Source of the DNA: Vallitaleaceae bacterium
GTDB taxonomy: Bacteria; Bacillota; Clostridia; Lachnospirales; Vallitaleaceae
Length of the DNA stretch: 46,735 nucleotides
Assembly (NCBI GenBank): GCA_029935405.1
Contig: JAOZKH010000004.1
Coordinates: forward strand, 5,299 to 52,033
Direction: 5' to 3'
A program made the position numbers and the translations under genes. Shown one piece after another: positions 1-7,025 of this stretch. How positions within the stretch are numbered: the stretch's first letter is position 1; every line of letters starts with the position of its first letter. Under the pieces are notes generated by a model, which saw only the letters and a list, made by a program, of their open reading frames with translations, was not told the origin of the DNA and searched no databases.

Positions 1-1
1 T

Positions 2-157
2 CGATATAGTTGTCAAGCAAGCTATGGAGCCGAAGTGAATTTTAATGATTTAAAAGGTAGCGAATGGTACTACAATAATGTAAAGATATTAGTAGAGGAC
101 ACTAGAAGTATAATTATAGATCAGATATACATTGATGATGTTCTGATTGTAGAATAA
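2..157 (+). CDS. C-terminal end of an unrecognised protein (5' end outside the window)
   Basis: An open frame enters from the left edge and runs 51 codons to a TAA at 155-157. The fragment has a GSEWYYNNVKILVED stretch and ends IDDVLIVE. It is hydrophilic, has no membrane segment, and has too little sequence to assign a family. Its codon use matches the neighbouring genes. An inverted repeat follows 18 bases after the stop, which supports a real gene end. No function is proposed. Confidence 0.6.
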   Translation, partial: RYSCQASYGAEVNFNDLKGSEWYYNNVKILVEDTRSIIIDQIYIDDVLIVE

Positions 158-175
158 AAAAATACTGTACATATA

Positions 176-215
176 AGAGTCCAACTCTTCTGTACTATAA
201 GATAAGTTGGACTCT
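176..215. terminator. Inverted repeat between convergent genes, likely bidirectional terminator
   Basis: An 11-bp perfect stem (176-186 with 205-215, AGAGTCCAACT/AGTTGGACTCT) encloses an 18-base loop. The plus-strand side is followed by only three T's. On the minus strand the stem is followed, after about ten bases, by a T-rich run (the A-rich 154-163). It lies between the ends of two convergent genes. Confidence 0.6.
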
Positions 216-268
216 TTAAGTATGCTCTTAAATTGTTAGCTAAGGTTCAAAAACTACATTTTGCTATC

Positions 269-1330
269 TTAATCATTATTGATAAGACTTAACATTTTTA
301 GTGCAATGTTTTTGGTATCGTTTTCATATTGAGGCCTTGCACAAGAGCGGGATTTAATGTTTAGTTCTTGTATATGAAATTCTCGAAGCTCTTCTTCTGT
401 GATTTGAAATGCATATTTACGTTCAAAAAGTTTTTCAACTAGTTCTTCATCTTCTGTATCATCTTGAACGAGAATGCCAAATGGTATATCAAGAATCAAA
501 CACTCAGAAACAGAAGACCAACCTCCCTTGATTAGTGCAAAGGAGCAAGCAGCTATATAATCTTGTGTGTGGGAAACTCTTTTTGGTAACTTAACAACGT
601 GGACATTTCCTTCAATAACTACGTTACCGGTTGTGAATATATTACCAGATGGGAAGTTAACCTTAAAGACTTCTTGTTTTTTCTCAACTTGACCAACGCT
701 CATATAAACTGCAGGCCAATAGGTTCTTTTAAGATCAGAAGTTGCCATATTGTTTACAAGGCGACAGACTAGGCCAACATCTTCCATAGGACAGTCAATA
801 CCTTCCATAGAATCTGAAAGTTCATATCTATACAATAAATCAAGTTGATTATAGAAATCTTTATAAATATTAAGAAGATCTTCTTGAAGGCCCATGGATT
901 TAAACCTGTTATACCAAGTATAGTTTGAGATGCCAATAACTTTTACACCTAACTTTTTACCAACCATGATTCCAAGAATGCTTATATCTGTAATGACAAT
1001 AGCTATATCCATAGCCTTCAACAGATTATGTTGATTCTTAACGCGACGTGGTAGTTCTCTTAGGTATTCACGAATGTTTTCTTCTGTTTCTTTGACGTTG
1101 ACTTTTAACGAGTTTTCGTAAAATGCTGAATTAGCATCAGTATCAACATCTATAAAAATAAGGCGTTCTTCATATTTTCTTAACCCTACTTTGGCATGAT
1201 CATTCTGATTTTTGTTACATGCAATCAAAACATTGTAGTCGCTGCTTTCAAGTATTTGTTCAATAATAGCCATACTTCTTGTCAAATGACCAAAGCCACT
1301 ATCTGTAATGTAATAAGCAATTGTTTTCAT
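269..1330 (-). CDS. MurG-like (GT-B fold) glycosyltransferase
   Basis: Predicted 353-residue cytoplasmic glycosyltransferase. The N-terminus carries an ITDSGFGHLTRSMAI motif, equivalent to the glycine-rich acceptor loop of MurG/GT28 enzymes. The C-terminal half has a KGGWSSVSECLILDIPFGI stretch typical of the nucleotide-sugar pocket of GT-B enzymes. There is no signal peptide or clear membrane helix. A longer frame begins at a TTG at 1345, but GGGAGGT lies 7-8 bases before the ATG at 1330, so that ATG is chosen. It is a single gene facing its neighbours, about 40 bases from a degenerate repeat. Donor and acceptor cannot be read from the sequence. It could equally be a polysaccharide or glycolipid transferase rather than a peptidoglycan enzyme; true MurG is about the same length but has a GGTGGH loop, which is absent here. 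Confidence 0.75.
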   Translation of the reverse strand: MKTIAYYITDSGFGHLTRSMAIIEQILESSDYNVLIACNKNQNDHAKVGLRKYEERLIFIDVDTDANSAFYENSLKVNVKETEENIREYLRELPRRVKNQHNLLKAMDIAIVITDISILGIMVGKKLGVKVIGISNYTWYNRFKSMGLQEDLLNIYKDFYNQLDLLYRYELSDSMEGIDCPMEDVGLVCRLVNNMATSDLKRTYWPAVYMSVGQVEKKQEVFKVNFPSGNIFTTGNVVIEGNVHVVKLPKRVSHTQDYIAACSFALIKGGWSSVSECLILDIPFGILVQDDTEDEELVEKLFERKYAFQITEEELREFHIQELNIKSRSCARPQYENDTKNIALKMLSLINND

Positions 1331-1356
1331 TAGTTGACCTCCCAATCAATTGTTGG

Positions 1357-1412
1357 TTAGTGTGTCAAAACTGAGTTTCTCTAATTCTAATATGTAGTTT
1401 CGATACCTTAAC
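1357..1412. repeat. Degenerate, internally deleted copy of the hairpin repeat found at 12213-12329
   Basis: The left part (TGTCAAAACTGAGTTTCTC then TAATTCTA) matches the left arm of the 12.2-kb repeat with few changes. The right end (AGTTTCGATACCTTAAC) matches that repeat's right end, AGTTTTGACACCTTAAC. The central stem is mostly missing, so it looks like a decayed 56-bp copy. It sits directly upstream of the minus-strand glycosyltransferase. The match is by eye only. Confidence 0.6.
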
Positions 1413-1430
1413 CATTGTTAGATATATAAA

Positions 1431-1436
1431 ATTATA
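1431..1436 (-). promoter_or_regulatory. Possible -10 element for the glycosyltransferase
   Basis: On the minus strand a TATAAT (plus-strand ATTATA) lies about 100 bases upstream of the glycosyltransferase start, with a weak TTATTA 17 bases before it. The repeat remnant lies between this site and the gene. Confidence 0.25.
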
Positions 1437-1555
1437 GCATATTTTCATATGATTAATAAGGAAAATATTAACAAAATACTTTTGGCACTCTACTATAGTT
1501 GGTTTAATATAATTTAATGGTGCGTAGTATCCGCATAAGCAATTCGACCTACTGT

Positions 1556-1587
1556 TTGACAAATAGATAGGGCTATGGTACTATAAT
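1556..1587 (+). promoter_or_regulatory. Likely sigma-A promoter in the 1.3-1.9 kb gap
   Basis: A perfect TTGACA (1556-1561) is followed by TACTAT at 1579-1584 (17-base spacer), overlapping a TATAAT at 1582-1587 (20-base spacer). A transcript would start near 1592 and run into the hairpin at 1687-1721, which gives a short RNA of about 130 bases, or would continue into the M23 peptidase gene. Confidence 0.5.
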
Positions 1588-1588
1588 C

Positions 1589-1702
1589 ATGATTTGGTCA
1601 GTAGGACAAAAATATTTGCCACTGAAAATCCAAGAAGAAATTCTTGACGAAGAAACAAAAGAAGAGCTTGGGGAAGCTTATATATCAAAGCACCATGGCT
1701 AG
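1589..1702 (+). CDS. Possible 37-residue small protein or gene remnant
   Basis: A short frame starts at ATG 1589 and ends at TAG 1700-1702. The predicted peptide is acidic and helix-prone (it contains EEILDEETKEELGEAY) with genome-typical codons. There is no good ribosome binding site, and the ATG lies on or next to the predicted transcription start, so translation is doubtful. The stop falls inside the hairpin at 1687-1721. It could be a leaderless microprotein, the remnant of a lost gene, or a chance frame in a small RNA. No family is recognised. Confidence 0.25.
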   Translation: MIWSVGQKYLPLKIQEEILDEETKEELGEAYISKHHG

Positions 1703-1721
1703 AAATATGTCGTGGTGCTTT
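1687..1721 (+). terminator. Strong hairpin without a good T-tract
   Basis: An 11-bp stem (1687-1697 with 1711-1721, AAAGCACCATG/CGTGGTGCTTT, one G-U pair) has a 13-base loop. It is followed by TAATG rather than a T-run, so it may be a weak terminator or an RNA structural element. It lies about 100 bases downstream of the promoter at 1556. Confidence 0.45.
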
Positions 1722-1784
1722 AATGTACCTTATGAAATGTGGCTTTACATAAAAATAGAAGTATGTTACTATTACACTAGTAAA

Positions 1785-1801
1785 TGTTACAGAATTGTTA
1801 C
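1785..1801 (+). promoter_or_regulatory. WalR box upstream of the M23 peptidase gene
   Basis: TGTTAC-AGAAT-TGTTAC is a perfect match to the WalR consensus TGTWAH-N5-TGTWAH described in Bacillus and Staphylococcus. It lies 70 bases before the start of a LysM/G5/M23 peptidase gene, and walR itself begins 1.9 kb downstream. A CAGAAT hexamer at 1828-1833, 43 bases from the box start, could be a weak -10. Confidence 0.7.
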
Positions 1802-1870
1802 AAATATTCAAAATTATTACAGACATACAGAATAATTACAGATATGTATAGATATTAATCGGAGGAAATT

Positions 1871-3559
1871 ATGTACGGAGTCCCAAAGTTTCGTGAGAAT
1901 TTTTTTATGAAATATAAGAAAGAAGTGCTTTTGTCAGTAGGTGCAGTTATAACTATTGCAACGGTAGTTAGATTTGTTCCAGGTCAAGATGCTTCAAAAA
2001 CGCAAGAAGATAATCTAAGTAATGCAATTGTTATAGAAGAAGTTAAACCAATAATCGGTTATAGAATAGTTATTAACGGAGCTGAAGTTGGCGTTATAGC
2101 CGATGAAGCTTCTATAGATGATTTAGTAAATAAAGCGTATAATAAACTAGTTAAAGAAATAGGTTATGACCCTGAGATTACTGTTAAACCTGCGCTAATA
2201 CCGACTAGTGATGGAGAATTAACACTAGATACTTCAGATATAATTGAAGGATTAAAATCAGAATTATACTATACACTGGGTGATGTTAAACAAAAAGCAT
2301 ATGTTATGCGTATAGGTGATGATTTTACTGTTGCTCTTGAGAGTATAGAAGCAGTGAAACAAGTTCTTTGTAATGCACAAGAAAAGATTATTAACACAGA
2401 TATGGCTTTTGAAATTGATTTTGATAATAACGAGCATAATTCTATGGTAATGACACCAAAGGTACTTATGATAGAGCCTGAAGAAGCTACACTAAACTTA
2501 TCAACAGCAGCAGGTGAAGCGGCTGAAGTTACCATAAAGGAAGAAAAAGCAGTAGAAATAGAAAATGCAGAAGATGAAGATGAAGATGAAGAAAATGCAG
2601 AAGATGCAGTAGATTCCGATATTGAAGAGGAGCCGGTAGATAATGGTGTTCTCAAGGAAATTGAATTTGCAGAAGATATTGCAATAGTAGAAGTTTTTGT
2701 TGATCCGTCAGAATTAGTTGATGTTGAAACAGCAACAGAATTAATAACAAAAGAAAATGAAGAAGAAAAGATCTATTTTGTTGAAAGTGGAGATAGTCCA
2801 TGGCTAATAGCTAATCAAAACGATATGTCATTAAAAGATTTATATAAGATGAATCCGGGGCTAGAAGAACAAGAAAAATCAATACACATTGGTGATGAAG
2901 TAATTATTATGGTTCCTGAACCAGAGCTTAAGGTTGAGACAAAGATAGAAATTATTTATTCTGAACCGATTTATAGAGAGACGACTTATGTTAAGGACGC
3001 TAATACTTATGTAGGCAGACAAACTGTCATTGATAATGGTAGTGATGGTGTTATGGAAATTACAGCTATTTTGACAAAATTAAATGGCGAAGAGATAGAG
3101 AGAGAAATTATTAACAAAGAAAAATTAGTTGATCCTGTAAATAAAATTGTTTCAAAAGGTTCTAAACCATTTCCAGTAAAAGGAGCAACAGGTAGTTATA
3201 TTTTTCCTGTGTCAGGTTATGTTATCACTAGCCCTTTCGGGTATAGATGGGGATCATTTCATCATGGTGTTGATTTAGCATTAGCAACTGGTAATCCTGT
3301 TGTAGCTGCTGATGGAGGCACGATAATCTTTGCAGGATGGAAGAATACATATGGTTATATGGTGGATATAGATCATGGGAATGGTGTTACGACGAGATAC
3401 GCTCATAATTCAAAGATATTAGTTTCGGTGGGGCAAGCGGTTTCAAAAGGTGAAGATATTGCTGAGGTAGGTAGCACAGGCAGAAGTACAGGACCTCATG
3501 TTCATTTTGAAATCAGATTTGACGGGGTTGCAGCAAATCCAATGAATTATTTAGAATAA
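1871..3559 (+). CDS. Exported LysM-G5-M23 (LytM-type) peptidoglycan endopeptidase
   Basis: This 562-residue membrane-anchored protein is predicted to act outside the cell on peptidoglycan cross-links. A short basic N-terminus is followed by one membrane segment (about 17-36), an extracellular linker region, an acidic Asp/Glu-rich stretch (about 226-255), a LysM wall-binding domain (302-349), a G5 domain (353-428) and a C-terminal M23 domain (about 445-562). The zinc-site motifs are intact: H464-x3-D468, H512 in RYAHNS and H543-V-H545. The start ATG has GGAGG seven bases upstream. A WalR box precedes it and walR-walK follow, so it is probably a WalR-controlled hydrolase. It ends at a strong terminator before walR. 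The family assignment is firm; the exact cleaved bond is not known. Confidence 0.9.
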   Translation: MYGVPKFRENFFMKYKKEVLLSVGAVITIATVVRFVPGQDASKTQEDNLSNAIVIEEVKPIIGYRIVINGAEVGVIADEASIDDLVNKAYNKLVKEIGYDPEITVKPALIPTSDGELTLDTSDIIEGLKSELYYTLGDVKQKAYVMRIGDDFTVALESIEAVKQVLCNAQEKIINTDMAFEIDFDNNEHNSMVMTPKVLMIEPEEATLNLSTAAGEAAEVTIKEEKAVEIENAEDEDEDEENAEDAVDSDIEEEPVDNGVLKEIEFAEDIAIVEVFVDPSELVDVETATELITKENEEEKIYFVESGDSPWLIANQNDMSLKDLYKMNPGLEEQEKSIHIGDEVIIMVPEPELKVETKIEIIYSEPIYRETTYVKDANTYVGRQTVIDNGSDGVMEITAILTKLNGEEIEREIINKEKLVDPVNKIVSKGSKPFPVKGATGSYIFPVSGYVITSPFGYRWGSFHHGVDLALATGNPVVAADGGTIIFAGWKNTYGYMVDIDHGNGVTTRYAHNSKILVSVGQAVSKGEDIAEVGSTGRSTGPHVHFEIRFDGVAANPMNYLE

Positions 3560-3610
3560 TTGATATAAAGATGTAGGACAAAGCATCTATTGATAAAAGG
3601 GAATATTATC

Positions 3611-3650
3611 TAGTAAGAAAAAGCCGGTTAATCTGGCTTTTTTCTTGCTA
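3611..3650 (+). terminator. Rho-independent terminator after the M23 peptidase
   Basis: AAGCCGG/CTGGCTT forms the core stem with a TTAAT loop, extended by A/T pairs, and is followed by TTTTTTC. The outer part overlaps the proposed -35 of walR. Confidence 0.85.
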
Positions 3651-3674
3651 AGTAATAGATAATTCTGTTATTAT
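3645..3674 (+). promoter_or_regulatory. Possible walR promoter
   Basis: TTGCTA (3645-3650), an 18-base spacer and TATTAT (3669-3674) lie 25 bases before the walR start. The match is moderate and its -35 overlaps the terminator stem. Confidence 0.35.
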
Positions 3675-3698
3675 GTATGAATAGGAAGGTGTGATGCA

Positions 3699-4388
3699 AT
3701 GAATGGCAAGATATTAGTGGTAGACGATGAAAAGGCAATTGTAGATATACTAAAATTTAATTTAAAAAGAGAAGGATTTGATGTTGTGACAGCATATGAT
3801 GGAGAAGCTGGTCTAGAGGCGTTTCATTATGAGAATCCTGATTTGATGCTACTTGATATTATGATGCCTAAAATGGATGGCTTAGCGCTGTGCAAAAAAG
3901 TGCGCGAAACATCAAGTGTGCCTATTATTATGTTAACGGCAAGAGCAGAAGAAGTGGATAAAGTTCTAGGACTTGAGTTTGGAGCTGATGATTATATAAC
4001 AAAACCATTTGGTGTAAGAGAACTTGTTGCAAGAGTGAAAGCTAATCTTAGAAGACAAGCTATGGATAAACCTGTGGAAGATAATAGTCAAGTTCTTAAA
4101 TTTGGAAGCTTTGTTATTGATATTAATAAATATGAAGTTACTAAGGATGGCAAGGTTATTGAACTTACAATACGTGAATATGAGCTGCTTAAATTTTTGG
4201 CGAGTCAGAAACATCAAATATTCTCAAGAGAGCAGTTGCTTGAACAGGTTTGGGGATATGAATATTATGGTGATGTAAGGACAGTGGATGTTACGGTTAG
4301 AAGACTTAGAGAAAAAGTTGAAGATGTGCCAAGTAAACCGAAACTTATTTTAACAAAGAGAGGTATTGGATATTATTTTAAAGGTTAA
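3699..4388 (+). CDS. walR: WalR (YycF) response regulator
   Basis: This 229-residue OmpR-family regulator is the DNA-binding half of the WalKR cell-wall homeostasis system. The receiver domain (1-120) has the acidic pocket VVDDE (D9, D10), phospho-acceptor D53 in LLDIMMPKMDG, and K103-region GADDYITKPF. The C-terminal winged-helix domain (about 130-228) contains LTIREYELLKFLA and VTVRRLREKVE, typical of WalR/PhoB recognition helices. The start follows AGGAAGGTG. It is 12 bases upstream of walK and co-directional, so the two are co-transcribed. Three candidate WalR boxes elsewhere in this window are plausible targets. Confidence 0.93.
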   Translation: MNGKILVVDDEKAIVDILKFNLKREGFDVVTAYDGEAGLEAFHYENPDLMLLDIMMPKMDGLALCKKVRETSSVPIIMLTARAEEVDKVLGLEFGADDYITKPFGVRELVARVKANLRRQAMDKPVEDNSQVLKFGSFVIDINKYEVTKDGKVIELTIREYELLKFLASQKHQIFSREQLLEQVWGYEYYGDVRTVDVTVRRLREKVEDVPSKPKLILTKRGIGYYFKG

Positions 4389-4400
4389 GGATGCTAAGAT

Positions 4401-6179
4401 ATGAGTAGAAGTATACGCTGGAGGATGGTTACGATTTTTGTGTTACTTGTTGTTATTGTTATGATGGTAAGTGGTACTTGGATTGTTTTTCGAACCAGAG
4501 ATTATGAGCAAAATTTAATAGAAGAAGCTTTGCTTGATGCAGTAAATGGGATACAGGTTTCTGTGAAAACAGATCAACCGATAACTGAAATTAAGTCAGA
4601 TGCTATTGAAGTAATATCACAAAATGAAGCGACCCTTAAAAATATGAGTATTTATTTGCTTGATAATCAGGGAGCAGTGGTATATACACAGGCACAAGCA
4701 ACTGCGGAAGAAGGATTCTACACCTTCCAGGTTATGAGTGCATTAGCAGGTAATGATAGTGTGAAGTTTGATGAATTGCATCCTTCAGGGGAAGGCAACT
4801 ATATTGGCTGTGCAAGAAGTATTAGTAAAGACGAGGAAGTTGTATTTGTAGTTTATTTAGTTGCTTCAACTCAAATCGTACAGCAAAAAATAAATAACAC
4901 TGTTATAATCATTACTATTGCAGTTTTATTAGCAATAGTTTTATCAGTAATATTAGCGTTTGTTTTTAGCAATTTTTTAACAAAACCTCTTTATGCATTG
5001 TCGTTGAAAGCAAGGGAAATGGCAACAGGGGAGTTAGATAAACCGATGGAAGTTATTTCAAATGATGAAATAGGTGCGCTGACGACTAACTTTAATAAGA
5101 TGGCTTTTTCTCTTAATGAAACACTAGGAGAGATAGCTAGTGAAAAGAATAAGATGGAAACAGTGATTACACATATGACGGACGGAATATTAGTGTTTGA
5201 TAACTTCGGGATTGTAATTCATAAAAATCCTGCGGCGATAAGAATGTTAAAATTAGGCCATTTCATGTCCTATAAAGATATTTTTGGAGAGAAAACTGAT
5301 GTTGAGTATTTAGAACTTCTTAAAGATACGGAATTTACAACTAAAAAGATAAATATATTTCTTGATGAAGAGTATTTTGGAGTAGATTTTGCAAAGTATA
5401 TAGATAATGACGGTACAGTTCTTGGAGTAATAAGCGTAATACAAGATATTACTGAGCATAAAAAACTTGAAAAGATACAAAAGGATTTTGTGGCAAATGT
5501 GAGTCATGAGCTAAGAACGCCATTAACTACAATAAAAAGTTATACCGAGACATTGTTAGAAGGTGCAGTTGATGATTTTGAAACAACAAATCAATTTCTT
5601 AAAGTTATTAATAATGAGAGTGATAGAATGACTGATTTGGTTCAGGATTTACTAGAGTTATCTAAAATCGATAATCAAAAAGAAATAATCGAAGAAGAAA
5701 TTGTTGATTTGACAAAACTAGTGAGTAGAAGTGTTGAAAATTACAAAATTCATACAGACAAGAAGTATCAGGAACTTGCAATGGAAAGTACTCATGGAGA
5801 ATATATTGTGATTGGAGATGCTAAGAAAATTGAACAAGTTCTTAAAAATATTTTATCAAATGCAGCAAAGTATAGTGAAAATCATGCTTCTATCAATGTA
5901 AAGCTATCATCTAATCTAAGATATCATAAAATAAGTGTTTCAGACACAGGTTTAGGTATTCCTGAAGATGATTTAGAGCATATTTTTGATCGCTTTTATC
6001 GAGTTGACAAAGCTAGGTCAAGAGAAATGGGCGGTACGGGTCTAGGACTTGCAATTGCCAAAGAAATCATGGAACTACATAATGGGAAACTAACAGTTAA
6101 GTCTAAGTTAAATGAAGGCACAACTTTTACACTGTATTTCCCTATACATCATTTTGATGATGAACTTAATGTTATATAA
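4401..6179 (+). CDS. walK: WalK (YycG) sensor histidine kinase
   Basis: This 592-residue membrane kinase is the partner of WalR. It has a first membrane helix (about 9-29), an extracellular domain (about 30-163), a second helix (about 167-190), a HAMP linker (about 190-242), a PAS domain (about 250-355), a HisKA domain with the phospho-acceptor H369 in NVSHELRTPL, and a HATPase domain with N-box NILSNAAKYS (about 483-492), DTGLGIP (515) and GGTGLGLAIAK (544). Length and domain order match WalK of Bacillus and Clostridia. It overlaps nothing and follows walR by 12 bases. Its extracellular sensor and helices are where the YycH/YycI-like proteins encoded downstream would be expected to act. Confidence 0.93.
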   Translation: MSRSIRWRMVTIFVLLVVIVMMVSGTWIVFRTRDYEQNLIEEALLDAVNGIQVSVKTDQPITEIKSDAIEVISQNEATLKNMSIYLLDNQGAVVYTQAQATAEEGFYTFQVMSALAGNDSVKFDELHPSGEGNYIGCARSISKDEEVVFVVYLVASTQIVQQKINNTVIIITIAVLLAIVLSVILAFVFSNFLTKPLYALSLKAREMATGELDKPMEVISNDEIGALTTNFNKMAFSLNETLGEIASEKNKMETVITHMTDGILVFDNFGIVIHKNPAAIRMLKLGHFMSYKDIFGEKTDVEYLELLKDTEFTTKKINIFLDEEYFGVDFAKYIDNDGTVLGVISVIQDITEHKKLEKIQKDFVANVSHELRTPLTTIKSYTETLLEGAVDDFETTNQFLKVINNESDRMTDLVQDLLELSKIDNQKEIIEEEIVDLTKLVSRSVENYKIHTDKKYQELAMESTHGEYIVIGDAKKIEQVLKNILSNAAKYSENHASINVKLSSNLRYHKISVSDTGLGIPEDDLEHIFDRFYRVDKARSREMGGTGLGLAIAKEIMELHNGKLTVKSKLNEGTTFTLYFPIHHFDDELNVI

Positions 6180-6191
6180 TAGTTAATGTTT

Positions 6192-6208
6192 TGTAACATT
6201 ACTGTAAT
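6192..6208 (+). promoter_or_regulatory. WalR box between walK and the accessory genes
   Basis: TGTAAC-ATTAC-TGTAAT matches TGTWAH-N5-TGTWAH perfectly. It starts 12 bases after the walK stop and 66 bases before the next gene. A TATACT (6219-6224) is a reasonable -10, whose -35 position would be covered by the box. This suggests a WalR-controlled internal promoter for the three accessory genes. Confidence 0.65.
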
Positions 6209-6257
6209 ACTTGATTGATATACTACTTGTAGTTATGTAAGAATAGGAGAGTTAGCG

Positions 6258-7013
6258 ATGAATATCAGTCGTAGAATATTATTGGCAATTTCATTATGTT
6301 TCATATTTGCTCCATTATTTGGGTTTTCGATTTATGCAACTGATGGAAATTCTGATTATTTGAATTTTGGTGATTATATCTGGCAACAAGAGGATAAGGA
6401 ATCAGATGATTTTGTTGAAGAAAATGTTAAGATGACAACAGAAGTAATAGATTACTTTGAATTAACAAATGCTGACTTGCGCAAGATGGTTGAAGCTAAT
6501 GAAATGTCAACTTATATGTTGCCAACCTTCAAAATATATGAACTTGAGAACCAAAATAAAGAACTCCTTAAAGATTTAGGAAGTCTTAGAATAACAACCG
6601 GGTTTGCAAGAAGTAAAGTCACCACTTTTTCAAAAACAAAGTACATTGAAGGATTTGGAATAGAAGGAACAATAATTGGCTTGTATGTTTTTCACTATAA
6701 AAATGCGACAAACCTTATTGACGAATCAATTGATAAACAACTTGTAGTAACTCAAGATGATTTGATTGAGTTAGGTGCATCAGGGTTATATAGTGAAACT
6801 ATTAATCTTAATTATATCGGATCTAATTATGTATTACTTACTATTAAAGAACCTATTTCAGAAAAGGTAGTATATAGATTGTATAATGTTTACCGCGAAG
6901 AAGCAATTAAGCGCGAACTGTTAGAGAACGTTAATATTAATTTTTTTGAAGAAGAGGTTGAAGGTCCAACATTTAAAGAATTTGTACCAAAAATTATAGA
7001 TTTTGGCTTATAG
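6258..7013 (+). CDS. Unrecognised exported protein between walK and the yycH-like gene
   Basis: This 251-residue protein has a clear signal peptide (basic NISRR, hydrophobic core, likely cleavage after SIYA near residue 28) and no further membrane helix. It should be secreted or held at the outer membrane face. The mature part is rich in Asp, Glu and Ile, with no cysteine motif, no lipobox and no catalytic signature that I recognise. It follows walK by 78 bases, has AGGAG before its ATG, and is followed after 3-12 bases by the yycH-like gene. A WalR box lies in its leader. Its position suggests an extracellular partner or modulator of WalK, but that is inference from context only. It could alternatively be a substrate-binding or wall-binding protein unrelated to signalling. 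Confidence 0.7.
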   Translation: MNISRRILLAISLCFIFAPLFGFSIYATDGNSDYLNFGDYIWQQEDKESDDFVEENVKMTTEVIDYFELTNADLRKMVEANEMSTYMLPTFKIYELENQNKELLKDLGSLRITTGFARSKVTTFSKTKYIEGFGIEGTIIGLYVFHYKNATNLIDESIDKQLVVTQDDLIELGASGLYSETINLNYIGSNYVLLTIKEPISEKVVYRLYNVYREEAIKRELLENVNINFFEEEVEGPTFKEFVPKIIDFGL

Positions 7014-7025
7014 AAGGTGAATGTT

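Noticed and set aside
1644-1835. 63-codon plus-strand frame in the 1.3-1.9 kb gap
   Set aside because: No ribosome site, it crosses the hairpin and the WalR box, and its composition is not coding-like.
2269-2655. Minus-strand Ser-rich frame inside the M23 gene
   Set aside because: It mirrors the acidic Asp/Glu codon run of the plus-strand gene.
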